Shown: positions 8,676 to 17,956, counted from the first letter of the stretch. The stretch is 64,000 nt of DNA from Clostridium gelidum (GCF_019977655.1 NZ_AP024849.1:3195001-3259000); one strand, 5' to 3'. The notes: a model not told the origin generated them from the sequence alone. Translations and numbers: made by a program.

Positions 8676-9269
8676 ATGATAACAAATTCTGATATGTACC
8701 ACGATATAATAGAAAGTTTAACTGCTGCCTTAGATGCAAAAGATGTTTATACATCAGGTCATTCTACTAGAGTTGGCAATATGGCATATGATTTAGCTAA
8801 AAATTTCGAACTTGACGATTATGATTTACAAATGATTCATATTGCTGGTCACCTGCATGATATTGGTAAAATTGGAGTGCCGGATAATATATTAAATAAA
8901 AAAGATAAACTCAATGCTTATGAGTGGGAACTTATGAAAAGTCATTCTGAAATGGGATATAATATTGTGAAAAAAGCAGAAAGTTTAAAAGAGATATCTT
9001 CTATTGTTTTACATCATCACGAAAGGTGGGATGGTGCTGGATATCCTAAAGGACTATCAAAAGAAAAAATTCCACTAGGCGCTAGAATAATTGCTGTTTG
9101 TGATTCTATAGATGCTATGAGAAGTAACAGACCGTATAGAAAAACAGCAAGTAACACTGAATGCTATAATGAAATATTAAAAAATAAAGGACTAATGTAT
9201 GATCCTAACGTCACTGACTGCATAATTGAAAATTGGAATAATATTGTAGTTTCTTATTATTCAAAATAA
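8676..9269 (+). CDS. HD-GYP domain protein (putative c-di-GMP phosphodiesterase)
   Basis: 197 residues, essentially one HD-GYP domain without a sensor or receiver part. Metal-binding residues are all present: His29 (SGHS), HDIGK at 61-65, His90 (KSHSE), His113-114 and the HHxRxDGxGYP signature at 114-124, with the later AVCDSIDAM. Family members break cyclic di-GMP into pGpG or GMP in the cytoplasm; some act on other cyclic dinucleotides. AGGGAGTG precedes the ATG. Eleven bases separate it from the downstream EamA transporter gene, so they are likely cotranscribed. A Fur-like box lies at its promoter. Confidence 0.9.
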   Translation: MITNSDMYHDIIESLTAALDAKDVYTSGHSTRVGNMAYDLAKNFELDDYDLQMIHIAGHLHDIGKIGVPDNILNKKDKLNAYEWELMKSHSEMGYNIVKKAESLKEISSIVLHHHERWDGAGYPKGLSKEKIPLGARIIAVCDSIDAMRSNRPYRKTASNTECYNEILKNKGLMYDPNVTDCIIENWNNIVVSYYSK

Positions 9270-9280
9270 AGGAGATTAAT

Positions 9281-10141
9281 ATGAATTTTAGTGAATTAAA
9301 CAATAGGTATAAGGGAATACTATTTATAATAATATCAGCTTTTGGCTTTGCTATGATGTCAGCTTTTGTTAAGCTATCAGGAGATTTACCCTCTTTTCAA
9401 AAAACCTTTTTTAGAAACATAGTCTCACTTTTAGTAGCATTAGCACTTATATTAAATCATAATGGAAGCTTTTTTGGTAAAAGAGAAAATCAAAAAACAT
9501 TAGTCTTAAGATCTGTATTTGGGACACTTGGAATAATTTTTAACTTTTATTCAATAGATAGATTAGTATTATCAGATGCTAACATGTTAAATAAACTTAG
9601 TCCATTTTTTGTAATTATTTTTTCGGCTTTGTTTTTAAAAGAAAAGATAAATTTAAAACAAATTTCAGCAATAGTTATAGCTTTTATAGGTGCATTATTT
9701 ATAATTAAACCAACTTTTAATTTAGAAATGATTCCAGCCATTATTGGGACATTAGGAGGTATTGCAGCCGCTGCTGCATATACATGTGTTAGAGCTTTAA
9801 GTGGAAGGGAAAATCCAGATACAATTGTATTTTATTTTTCATTTTTTTCAAGTGTTGTTACTCTCCCACTAATGTTATTATCTTATGAACCTATGAGAAT
9901 GATTCAATTAATTTACTTGATTTTAGCTGGAGTTTTTGCAAGCATCGGACAATTCGGAATAACATTTGCTTATAAATATTCGCCAGCTAAAGAAATATCT
10001 ATATTTGATTATACTAATATAATTTTTTCAGCACTGATAAGTTTATGTATATTTGGAATACTTCCTGATTATTTAAGTGTTATAGGTTATATTATTGTAT
10101 TTATGGCCTCTTTATATATGTTTATATTCAATAAAAATTGA
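9281..10141 (+). CDS. EamA/DMT-family transporter
   Basis: 286 residues with ten predicted membrane helices formed by two EamA repeats (about 10-140 and 150-283). Typical features are GILFIIISAFGFAMMSAFVKLS at the start, PFFVIIFSALFLKEKINLKQISAIVIAFIGALFI closing repeat one and a second copy of that pattern near the end. Such drug/metabolite transporters export small metabolites or amino acids; the substrate is unknown. Strong AAAGGAGA site. Second gene of an apparent operon with the HD-GYP protein. Confidence 0.88.
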   Translation: MNFSELNNRYKGILFIIISAFGFAMMSAFVKLSGDLPSFQKTFFRNIVSLLVALALILNHNGSFFGKRENQKTLVLRSVFGTLGIIFNFYSIDRLVLSDANMLNKLSPFFVIIFSALFLKEKINLKQISAIVIAFIGALFIIKPTFNLEMIPAIIGTLGGIAAAAAYTCVRALSGRENPDTIVFYFSFFSSVVTLPLMLLSYEPMRMIQLIYLILAGVFASIGQFGITFAYKYSPAKEISIFDYTNIIFSALISLCIFGILPDYLSVIGYIIVFMASLYMFIFNKN

Positions 10142-10211
10142 ATATAATTCTACACTTTATTAATATAATAAATTATCTGATTTAGCAATTTTATCAAGTT
10201 TAAAATAAAAC

Positions 10212-10265
10212 TTGACAAAAGTGGTCATATATTATATTCTCTAATTGAGAACGATTTTCATAATT
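10212..10265 (+). promoter_or_regulatory. Promoter and Fur box of flavodoxin-DUF3793 operon
   Basis: TTGACA at 10212-10217, 17 bases, then TATTCT at 10235-10240. Just after the -10, GAGAACGATTTTCATAATT (10247-10265) matches 14 of 19 positions of the Fur consensus. Iron-bound Fur here would block transcription, so the two genes should be induced by low iron. Confidence 0.7.
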
Positions 10266-10294
10266 ATTAAAAAGTTGTAGGGAGTGGTAGTAAA

Positions 10295-10711
10295 ATGAAA
10301 ATAGTATATTGGTCAGGAACAGGTAATACAGAAAAAATGGCAGAATTCATTAAAGAAGGAATAATAGGCGCAGGTAAAAATGCTGAAACGGTAGTTGTGT
10401 CTGATGTAAATGTGGATGAATTACTAAAAGAAGAAGTAATTATTTTAGGTTGTTCTGCAATGGGAGACGAAGTATTAGAAGAATCAGAATTCGAACCATT
10501 TATTGATGAAATTTCAACTAAGGTTTCTGGTAAAAAAGTTGCACTATTTGGCTCTTATGGTTGGGGAGATGGTCAATGGATGAGAGATTTTGAAGAAAGA
10601 ATAATAGGATATGGTTGTACTATCATAGATAACCCATTAATAATTCAAAATGAACCTGATGATTGCAAGCAAGAATGTATAGATTTCGGCATTAAAATAG
10701 CTCTGGCATAG
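10295..10711 (+). CDS. Flavodoxin
   Basis: 138 residues, short-chain flavodoxin size. The FMN phosphate loop WSGTGNTEKMA lies at 5-15, the ring-stacking region follows ILGCSAMGDE, and SYGWGDGQWMRDFEERI is the 90s-loop. It is a cytoplasmic one-electron carrier that replaces ferredoxin when iron is short. The Fur box at its promoter supports that role. A good ribosome site (GGGAGTGG) precedes the ATG. It is followed after 23 bases by the DUF3793 gene, a partnership seen in other Clostridia. Confidence 0.93.
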   Translation: MKIVYWSGTGNTEKMAEFIKEGIIGAGKNAETVVVSDVNVDELLKEEVIILGCSAMGDEVLEESEFEPFIDEISTKVSGKKVALFGSYGWGDGQWMRDFEERIIGYGCTIIDNPLIIQNEPDDCKQECIDFGIKIALA

Positions 10712-10734
10712 AATAAATTGGGCGGTGATAGAAA

Positions 10735-11370
10735 ATGATATATCTAGATTTTTATAATAAATTAGATTCATTGCATGATAAAGAATATATAGAAACTTTT
10801 TTAGTATATAATTTATCATTAGTAATTGCAGGAATCAAACCAGCTATTACAGTTACAATAAAAAAGAATAATCAAAAATTATATAATAGTTGGAAGGACT
10901 TTGGAAGTTGTTTTTTAGATAATATAGATTTAAAGTGCATAGAATTAAGAGAAAGTAACGATTCAATTATAGCTATGATTTATGATGAATTTATGTTAGA
11001 AAATGAATTAAGCCAAAAGTCTCATATGGAATTTTTATTTAATCTAGGATATCCTTCTAATGTATGCATTAGTGATCATATAAACATATTAAAAAATAGA
11101 TATGAAGAATATCACTGCCCTCATGAACTTGGATTGTTCCTTGGAATACCCTTTGAAGATGTTAAAGATTTTATGGAATGTACTACAAAAAAATGCTTAT
11201 TATGTGGATATTGGAAAGTATACAATAACGGTAATAAAGCAAAAGAAATTTTTAATAAATATGATGAAGTAAAAGAATACACTATAAAAAATATGCTTAA
11301 AGGTAATTCATCGCGTGACCTCGCTTTAAGTATAAAGAACTCCTTTTATGAAAATGCTAAATGTATATAG
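10735..11370 (+). CDS. DUF3793 family protein
   Basis: 211 residues. The C-terminal half carries the family hallmark CPHELGLFLGIPFEDVKDF followed by CGYWKVYNNGNKAKEIFNKYDEVK, and the N-terminal half has the usual GIKPAITVTIKK strand. Function is not established; the conserved Cys and His residues and the link with iron-regulated flavodoxin or heme/iron genes suggest a role in metal or redox homeostasis (inference). It is the second gene of the Fur-box operon. No membrane segments or signal peptide are visible. Confidence 0.85.
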   Translation: MIYLDFYNKLDSLHDKEYIETFLVYNLSLVIAGIKPAITVTIKKNNQKLYNSWKDFGSCFLDNIDLKCIELRESNDSIIAMIYDEFMLENELSQKSHMEFLFNLGYPSNVCISDHINILKNRYEEYHCPHELGLFLGIPFEDVKDFMECTTKKCLLCGYWKVYNNGNKAKEIFNKYDEVKEYTIKNMLKGNSSRDLALSIKNSFYENAKCI

Positions 11371-11471
11371 CTCCTCCAAAGTGAATATATTTAGTTTAAA
11401 TTAAAATAGATGATTTAAAGCTATTGTCTTAATCATATAATTATTAAATACTTTATCTTATTTTTTAACTA

Positions 11472-11626
11472 ATACATTAATGATATTCACAAACTATCAT
11501 TAATGTATGCAATTAAATGATTATATTACTTTTAACACAAATAAATTCATGATATTCACACACTACCATGAATTTGTAATAATTAACCACCATAAGAATT
11601 TTCAGTTCACACACACTGAAAATTTT
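11472..11626. repeat. Three hairpins with different stems and one shared loop
   Basis: Hairpin 1 (11472-11508) has a perfect 14-bp stem around loop TTCACAAAC. Hairpin 2 (11543-11575) has a 12-bp stem with one A-C mismatch, a G-U pair if read from the minus strand, around TTCACACAC. Hairpin 3 (11595-11626) has an 11-bp stem around TTCACACACA. The stems are unrelated in sequence but the loops match. None is followed by a T-run on either strand, so they are not ordinary terminators. Confidence 0.6.
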
Positions 11627-11700
11627 AAACAATGAGTACAAACGAATATTATTCCAATCCTAAATTTAGTATAAAAAATACATTCCATAAAATTTATATA

Positions 11701-11750
11701 AAAGAACAGTTGCACAACTAAAATGAGTTAGGTGTGCAACTGTTCTTTTT
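11701..11750. terminator. Strong bidirectional terminator
   Basis: A 21-bp stem with one internal mismatch: AAAGAACAGTTGCACA (11701-11716) pairs with the arm ending at 11748, with a six-base loop. T-runs flank both sides. It could end both the flavodoxin operon and the minus-strand gene at 11949. The 11371-11948 gap otherwise holds only the three hairpins and unassigned AT-rich DNA. Confidence 0.75.
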
Positions 11751-11948
11751 AAATATATAACCTACATGTTTTGTAGCTTATATGGATAATTAGAATTTTA
11801 TTTATTTGATATATCAGCTCAAGTTCAAATCTACCACCCCAAATTATACATACTATAGCCAACTACTTATAAAGAGCCAAATGGTGACATTGGAGAAAAT
11901 TTTTTTACTCTTTTAGATTAAAATATAAATTTTTTTAATGATCCTGCT

Positions 11949-12269
11949 TTAGTTTAACTTTAAAATGATAAATATTGCTTTAATAATCCCCCATGCTGGT
12001 CCTAATAGTACAACAACACTAATAATAATGCTGATATATGTTCTCACTTTTTTTGATTCTTTTTGAAATATTGCAACTAATCCCAATATTAAACTTATAA
12101 GTGCAACAACTACTCTCACTATTGTTTCACTTATTAGATAAGTGTTAGTAGCATATAACATATATTTCCCACTAATATCGACTATCGAAATTACAATTAT
12201 ATAAGCTATTTGAATTACTGCTAAACAATAAGCTAACATACCTTTATTTATCTGTTTTAGATTGTCCAT
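11949..12269 (-). CDS. Small membrane protein of unknown function
   Basis: 106 residues with about three hydrophobic helices (LAYCLAVIQIAYIIVISIV, ETIVRVVVALISLILGLVAIF and ISIIISVVVLLGPAWGIIKAIF). No family was recognised. A longer frame begins at an ATG at 12284, but that ATG overlaps the GGAGG ribosome site of the next in-frame ATG (12269), which is seven bases on; the latter is therefore the start. It stands alone, with a possible terminator at 11701-11750. Confidence 0.65.
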   Translation of the reverse strand: MDNLKQINKGMLAYCLAVIQIAYIIVISIVDISGKYMLYATNTYLISETIVRVVVALISLILGLVAIFQKESKKVRTYISIIISVVVLLGPAWGIIKAIFIILKLN

Positions 12270-12411
12270 AATAAGTTCCTCCATTAAAATTACATATATA
12301 TATTAAGAATATTTAACTTATATTTTTATGTGTTTCTTAGATTATACTGAATCATTAAAAATCTCTTTTAACAACATTTTTAACATAGCATATCCCCAAA
12401 ATATAAAAACT

Positions 12412-12972
12412 TTATTGTTTGTTTCTAATTTGATTCCATTCTTTCCAAAATTCAACATAACTTTTTCTATCATAGTCATCTGAAAATATTTTCGGCATCG
12501 AATTATTATAAAACTCTTTTAGTTTATCTGTGTAACTAAAAATTATCTCTTCATACTCATTATTAGGTATAATAGTTTCTTTTCCAGTTTCAGTAATTAA
12601 TTTAACATTATTGCCTTTATGAATAACTGTCCAATCAATTCCAGTTGGGCATCCTAATACTACAATCTTATTAGTTTTTTCATCTATATACATAAAATGA
12701 CCACAACAAGGTAACATATGATTTTCTTCTTTAAATGCTATGTGATTAGTTTCTATAGAACGTAACATCATAAGAGCACCTGCACTTACTGTCCAATCAT
12801 CATTATCTATTCCATTATCAATTATTTCATCACCGATTCTAACAAAAACATTTCCATGTAAACATAAGTCTTTTCCATCATCTTCTTTTCCATCTATCCA
12901 ATGCAAGTCAATAATTTTAATTACAAAATTCGAACCATTAACTTCAAGTGAATCATCTTTTAATATAATCAT
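12412..12972 (-). CDS. Hypothetical protein
   Basis: 186 residues, soluble and acidic, with a good GGGGGA ribosome site. It reads like a beta-rich domain (LEVNGSNFVIKIIDLHWIDGKEDDG ... NVFVRIGDEII) followed by a helical tail. The paired cysteines in MLPCCGHFM and VVLGCPTG stand out. I do not recognise a family. Size, acidity and a solitary position in an accessory stretch resemble immunity proteins, but no toxin gene is adjacent, so this is only a possibility. Confidence 0.6.
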   Translation of the reverse strand: MIILKDDSLEVNGSNFVIKIIDLHWIDGKEDDGKDLCLHGNVFVRIGDEIIDNGIDNDDWTVSAGALMMLRSIETNHIAFKEENHMLPCCGHFMYIDEKTNKIVVLGCPTGIDWTVIHKGNNVKLITETGKETIIPNNEYEEIIFSYTDKLKEFYNNSMPKIFSDDYDRKSYVEFWKEWNQIRNKQ

Positions 12973-13187
12973 TTATTTCCCCCATGTACTTAATTTTGAC
13001 TAAGATTATCATTGAGCTATTAATTTATTTACTATTTTACATAGTTCATATGTATTGTCATATTTACTTAACATGTCGTTAAAAATAATTTATTTATAAT
13101 ATTTCTCTACCATATACCCATTATTAGCCTACTCGGTATATATTATCTCACCCCACTTCTGCATTTTATGGATATTTTCCTTCCATC

Positions 13188-13540
13188 TTAGTAAACATAT
13201 CCATTAAAATATTTGCGCTTCTCACAAGTTTTAATATCTTCAAGTCTTAAATCATGATCTTCTAGTGTAGATCGTGGACATTTGAGAAATACATTTTCAT
13301 GAGGACTTCTATACTTTTGGGATGATTTACATTATTTGCATTTGTATCTTCTTGAAAAATAAATATTTGACGATAACAATAAGTGTGATTAAATTCTTTT
13401 GCTAATTTATTGTAGCACTTTATACCGTCTAGACTAATATTCCCTCTCGTTGAATCATAGGGATTAGAACCTTCTTTTGTAATATTTCTAACATGATCAG
13501 AATATGCTTTTAATGATTTAATTAAAATTTCTTTTTTCCA
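13188..13540 (-). pseudogene. Frameshifted coding remnant of unknown family
   Basis: A minus-strand frame beginning at 13540 (WKKEILIKSLKAYSDHV..., no start codon) runs through SNPYDSTRGNISLDGIKCYN and FQEDTNANNVNHP. Near the CCCAAAA run at 13314-13322 the coding signal moves to another frame, QKYRSPHENVFLKCPRST, and continues to KYFNGYVY and a stop at 13188. Together about 115 residues are readable with one indel. A TAA lies directly before the first codon. I could not name the family. The remaining DNA from 12973 to 13672 shows nothing else. Confidence 0.45.
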
Positions 13541-13672
13541 TTACTGTTCCTTGTTTTAATTTTAAGTAATTATACATATTCCTACTATCTAATTCATATT
13601 ATTTGCTATGAATAATTGGGAATTCAGCTTATTATAAAATTTATATATTCCTTTATATAGTTAATGTTAAAC

Positions 13673-14917
13673 TTACCGAACCTCTAGACTTAATGCATTT
13701 AGAAACTTAATTATATCTAATCTTGCACTATTTTTGCTTTTATGCGTTTCTATATAATAATTTTGTATTTGAATTGGCGAAAAAAATTTATAACCACTTA
13801 TATGTTTATTTTCTTTATTAATTAGATACCTTTTATTACCTGTTTTAAAAGGTACGATACTATCAAAATCTATCTGTTTGATAATTAAATGCTCAAATAT
13901 TTTTCTGTAAAATGATTTAACAGAGTCAGCTTCTATTTGACTATCTCCTAAAATTATAGATAAATCTGCATCTGTTTTATTCTGAATACTATGAATATCA
14001 TCTAAATCTTCTGATTTTTTAATCGTCTTTCTTAGATTAACTTTTACATCGTTAGAAACAGTATTTTCTTTCTTATTAGTAGTTATAGAGTTAATAAATA
14101 AATCTCTTTTTTGTTCCCAGCGTATATCTGGAATAGTAGACAATCCAAATTCATTCAGCAAACAATCTTTTAACTGACCAAGTTTTTCTTTCACTTCGGT
14201 TACCTCATTATCAAGTTTTAATCCAATTTGTCGTGGATTTATAGCTCCTGCAACTTCTGTGAATTCAAATCCAGGTAACAAGATAGTTGTATACCTATTT
14301 TTCAATATCCATGCAGCACCCATTTCATTCATACATGCGACACTTTTATAATAATTATCTGATAACACAAGAATAACATGAAGATTGTAAGTTTCAAACT
14401 GAATTTTTAGGTAGTCATAAATATCATTGTCTAATGGAATCCCATAACCTGGAACCGATGAACAGAAAATAAGTTCATGATTTAATCCTATACCTTCTAA
14501 TAAGTCAATTAGTTTTGAAACATACTCCTTATCAGAACTAGAATGACTAATAAATATTTTATGACTTTTTTGTAGCATAGTAATTTCTCCTTTTATTTTT
14601 TTAATCTCTGTTATTTCTACAGGATAATATTTATCAATATTCTTTTTAATTGCATTTAAACTTCCAGACACTTCATTAAATGTTCTTTCATCCTTCCAGT
14701 CATTAAATCCTTGTTTTAATTTTATCAATGTATCCCATATAAAATTATCTTTCGTCTGGTCGTAAATGTCTTGTAATTCAAGTTGAACTTCTTGCTTCCA
14801 ATCAGCAAATGTAAAAGTATCATAAATAATATTTACACCTGTGCCACTTGAAATGTGAAAATTCATTTTTAGGTCATCAATTTTATTAATTAAACTCAAT
14901 AAATCGTTTTTCATCAT
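13673..14917 (-). CDS. TIR-domain protein (candidate immune NADase)
   Basis: 414 residues. The middle (about 118-255) is a TIR domain: HKIFISHSSSDKEYVSKLIDLLEGIGL at strand A, then SSVPGYGIPLDNDIYDYL, HVILVLSDNYYKSVACMNEMGAAWIL. The Glu in CMNEMGAAW occupies the catalytic position of NAD-cleaving TIR domains. Residues 1-115 form a helical N-terminal region, and 290-414 are a lysine-rich C-terminal region that may sense or assemble. Bacterial TIR proteins often deplete NAD or make cyclic ADP-ribose signals during phage defence. No Thoeris, CBASS or Argonaute partner is adjacent. GAGGTG precedes the tandem ATGs at 14917/14914. Confidence 0.82.
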   Translation of the reverse strand: MMKNDLLSLINKIDDLKMNFHISSGTGVNIIYDTFTFADWKQEVQLELQDIYDQTKDNFIWDTLIKLKQGFNDWKDERTFNEVSGSLNAIKKNIDKYYPVEITEIKKIKGEITMLQKSHKIFISHSSSDKEYVSKLIDLLEGIGLNHELIFCSSVPGYGIPLDNDIYDYLKIQFETYNLHVILVLSDNYYKSVACMNEMGAAWILKNRYTTILLPGFEFTEVAGAINPRQIGLKLDNEVTEVKEKLGQLKDCLLNEFGLSTIPDIRWEQKRDLFINSITTNKKENTVSNDVKVNLRKTIKKSEDLDDIHSIQNKTDADLSIILGDSQIEADSVKSFYRKIFEHLIIKQIDFDSIVPFKTGNKRYLINKENKHISGYKFFSPIQIQNYYIETHKSKNSARLDIIKFLNALSLEVR

Positions 14918-15987
14918 TTTTCACCTCATAAAAGTATATAATATAACTAATTTAACTTGTCCTTAGAATATGACTATAGTTATCAAAAATAATATACAAA
15001 TTAGTTCTATCTTATTGTAATTTATATAAAATCTAACTATCCATTATAGACATTATGGTAATCTCTATTATTTTTTTCTAAAATATAATATGAATAGCCC
15101 CTCTTTTTATTTATAGATAGTCTATCCTCATTATACTACATATTTTACATTTTATTCTTTATATTCCCTATCAATTCATCATTATTTTCTCAGAAATTTT
15201 CATTTACTTTAACCACTATCACTTCTTTTTTAATTAATATAAAGTTCACACCGTTCACAATTGTAACAGTCACCACTATAACGGTAACTTGTACTCTGAA
15301 AATCCCTCCTATGTGGATTTTAGATTGACCAATAATCCAACTTTCTAATACTAATCTATATATTCTCAAACAATATATAATTTTAAATATCCTAATATTT
15401 TACCAATAAAGAAAATTTAATTTATTAGTTCTTTCAAAAAAGACACTGGATTTCTCTAATGCCAATAAAATACTTTATTCAAATTTAAAACTACTAATAT
15501 TATTCGTAATCTCTTCTATATAAATCTCATCAAACAAATCATAAATACATTTCAGGCATCGCTGATAATTTTTTATAATTCTATCTTCTAATAACCAGTG
15601 CTATATTATTTTTATCTAAGTATTAATATTTTCTGTTGTAATTTTAATTTAATCTTTAACAATTTACAACATGCTCCAAAATTTATTTATCGCTCAGAAT
15701 CATCACTGCCAATTTGATGTATATATTTTAAATTCAAAAATCTTCTTAAAATAACTAGCTTTTCTAACTTTGAAACCTCTCAGCCCGCATTTTTGGCGCA
15801 TATTCTTCACCATATATATGGTGAACCATATTTATGGTAATATTCTTCTACATATTTATGGTGAACCATACAAGAATGTATTGTATCTTTTTCATATGCT
15901 GATGATTCTCACAAGGTGGCATAAGAAAAGGTACTAAATATTTTAAAATGATCTGCAAGTGCATTTCTAATAGAAAGTAATTTATTC
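14918..15987. other. Long gene-poor stretch with coding remnants
   Basis: No intact gene. Two minus-strand fragments look coding but have a stop just upstream and no start: 15475-15600 (HWLLEDRIIKNYQRCLKCIY onward) and 15687-15785 (ending NLKYIHQIGSDDSER). A short Cys-containing reading near 15240-15300 (YSGDCYNCERCELYIN) is similar. I take these as decayed genes. A 40-bp tandem repeat lies at 15801-15880. Confidence 0.4.
15801..15880. repeat. Two tandem 40-bp units with palindromes
   Basis: Both units begin TATTCTTC and share TATGGTGAACCATA (15817-15830 and 15857-15870), exactly 40 bp apart. The first 30 bases of the units are nearly the same and the last ten differ. The first also contains the perfect 16-bp palindrome CACCATATATATGGTG (15808-15823). 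It may be a protein-binding array or a recombination scar. Confidence 0.5.
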
Positions 15988-16827
15988 TTAATATAAATGT
16001 CTATTACAACGGAATTCTTCTATCATTTCAAAAGAAAGGCTTATTTGAGATAAATCCTCCGGCAATTCTACTCTGCTAAACCATCTTGCCTCAGCAATTT
16101 CTGATTCTTGAATAGTCACTGTATCATCCCCATCTAGCTCAACAAAGAATCCAATCATTTGAGTATCTGAAAATGCCCATGGCTGACTCTTATAGTATCT
16201 AATATTTTTTACTTTTAGTCCTACCTCTTCCATGACTTCTCGCTCCACTGTCTCTTCAAAAGATTCCCCTATCTCAACGAATCCTGCAACTAAAGCAAAT
16301 TTTCTAAAGTTCCCATGAGCATTTTTTGCAAGTAAAATTTTATCCCCATTTATAATTGCAACTGTTACAGCTGGTGAAATAGTTGGATATATCCTTTGTC
16401 CACACTCACGACATACAATTGCCCTTTCATTTTCACTTTTTCTCATTTCACTTCCGCAACGTCCACAATATTTATGATTTTCTAACCACCTATATAATTG
16501 GTTTCCTGTTATAGCTGCAAAAGCCATGTGCTGTGGCATAAAAGTTCTAAGTATTTGTATATCATAATAATTCAATTTTTTATTTACTTCTATTTTTTCT
16601 TCTCTTAATAAGAAAAAACCTATTTCATCAATAGAGAACAAATACTCTGCCTTTTCATAAATATCTTTTAATTCTTGTATATCAGAAATTTTAGGCAATT
16701 CTAAATCTTTCCCCTCACCTTTTAACAAGACTTGTCCATTTTCAAAATTAAGGAGTATATCTTCATCCTGTGGCTTTCTTTTACTTAATTGGCTATTAAA
16801 TATGTATGGTGCAATTTCATGAATCAT
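15988..16827 (-). CDS. nudC: NAD(H) pyrophosphatase / RNA decapping NUDIX hydrolase
   Basis: 279 residues. In order: an N-terminal NudC domain, a four-Cys zinc ribbon (YCGRCGSEM ... VCRECGQRIYP), then the NUDIX fold with box GFVEIGESFEETVEREVMEE plus the trailing VGL, and the NudC signature SQPWAF (consensus SQPWPF). The enzyme splits NAD(H) into NMN(H) and AMP and removes NAD caps from RNA. The start at 16827 follows AGAAGGA by eight bases; a longer frame from 16887 has no ribosome site. The gene is alone, with unannotated DNA on both sides. Confidence 0.92.
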   Translation of the reverse strand: MIHEIAPYIFNSQLSKRKPQDEDILLNFENGQVLLKGEGKDLELPKISDIQELKDIYEKAEYLFSIDEIGFFLLREEKIEVNKKLNYYDIQILRTFMPQHMAFAAITGNQLYRWLENHKYCGRCGSEMRKSENERAIVCRECGQRIYPTISPAVTVAIINGDKILLAKNAHGNFRKFALVAGFVEIGESFEETVEREVMEEVGLKVKNIRYYKSQPWAFSDTQMIGFFVELDGDDTVTIQESEIAEARWFSRVELPEDLSQISLSFEMIEEFRCNRHLY

Positions 16828-17423
16828 TTTCTTTATCCTTCTTTCTTCATTAAGTCTATTCCTTGTTTTATAAAATCTTGTGCACATTAAAAACTTATGA
16901 ATATCTATAAATAAATGTGCTTATCTTTTATGATGTGTTATTTCTATTGGAAATGTACTATTGAAAATTCTCCCTATTGTTATTCCTCTAATTGTAATTT
17001 AGTTAATATTATAACATTTTTTTTATTTTATTAATATTACTATAGATTATATAACCTATAATAAGAATTGTTCGAAGCGTAATAATACATATTCTCAAAT
17101 GTAAACACAAATTTGAAATAATAAAATATTGATTTAAAAGAGTGAATTTGAGATTTATTTCTGTGCAATTCTATTTTACTAAGTAATACGATTTATAAGG
17201 CGAATTAATTAATATCGTTTAAATCTGTCTATTTTAATTTTTTTGATATTTGACAATCCACTTATATATTATATTTCTATACTTGTGGTACTACTTAAGA
17301 AATGGAAAATGCGTTAATATTATTTATTGTAAAGTAAAAACTGCTATCATAAATTTATTTATGATAACTATAAAATTTAGGAAGAATAATTATATATGAT
17401 TTTTTATAGGAGGTTAAGGAAAA
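16828..17423. other. Intergenic DNA
   Basis: About 600 bases between divergent genes nudC and the GNAT gene. It is extremely AT-rich, must hold both promoters, and shows no convincing ORF or structured RNA to me. Confidence 0.5.
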
Positions 17424-17885
17424 ATGATGATAGAAAAAGTTTTTGTAAGAAATGTTAATAATAATGATTTTGAAACATTAACAGAGTTAATTAGTGAGTT
17501 GGGGTATCCATCAACTGTAAGCACAGTATCAAATAGACTCTCTAAAATTAATTCAAATAAGTGTTACAAAACACTTGTATCTGAAATAGATGGAAAAATT
17601 GTTGGTTTTATTGGATTATGTAAATCACATGCATATGAGTATGATGGATCGTATGTAAAAATTATTGCTTTGGTGGTTAATAAAGATTATAGAGGTAAAG
17701 GGATAGGTACAAAATTAGTTGAGTCAGCAGAAAACTGGGCATTAGATGAAGAAGCAATTGCAATTACTTTAAATAGCGGAATAAATCGCAAAGAAGCCCA
17801 TGAATTCTATAAAAGTAATGGTTATGATATTAAAGGGTATAGTTTTTCAAAAACATTCTGCAAAAAAAACTTTGCAGAAAAATAG
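17424..17885 (+). CDS. GNAT-family N-acetyltransferase
   Basis: 153 residues of GNAT form: VRNVNNNDFETLTELISELGYP at the start, VKIIALVVNKDYRGKGIGTKLVESAENWA carrying the acetyl-CoA loop RGKGIG, and a C-terminal SGINRKEAHEFYKSNGYDIKGYSFSK. The last part resembles small GNATs of antibiotic or amine acetylation type, but the substrate is unknown. AGGAGG precedes tandem ATGs. It lies 71 bases before the ABC ATPase; a short palindrome-like stretch between them makes operon membership uncertain. Confidence 0.87.
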   Translation: MMIEKVFVRNVNNNDFETLTELISELGYPSTVSTVSNRLSKINSNKCYKTLVSEIDGKIVGFIGLCKSHAYEYDGSYVKIIALVVNKDYRGKGIGTKLVESAENWALDEEAIAITLNSGINRKEAHEFYKSNGYDIKGYSFSKTFCKKNFAEK

Positions 17886-17956
17886 ATGTAAATAAATGCA
17901 TATAAAGGTGTAACTTTTTAATCACTTCTTCGAATAAGTAATGAGGAGTGATTATA

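Noticed and set aside
11472..11626. CRISPR array or type III toxin-antitoxin repeat
   Set aside because: The repeated part is the loop only, spacing is uneven (about 71 and 52 bases), stems differ, and no cas or toxin gene lies near.
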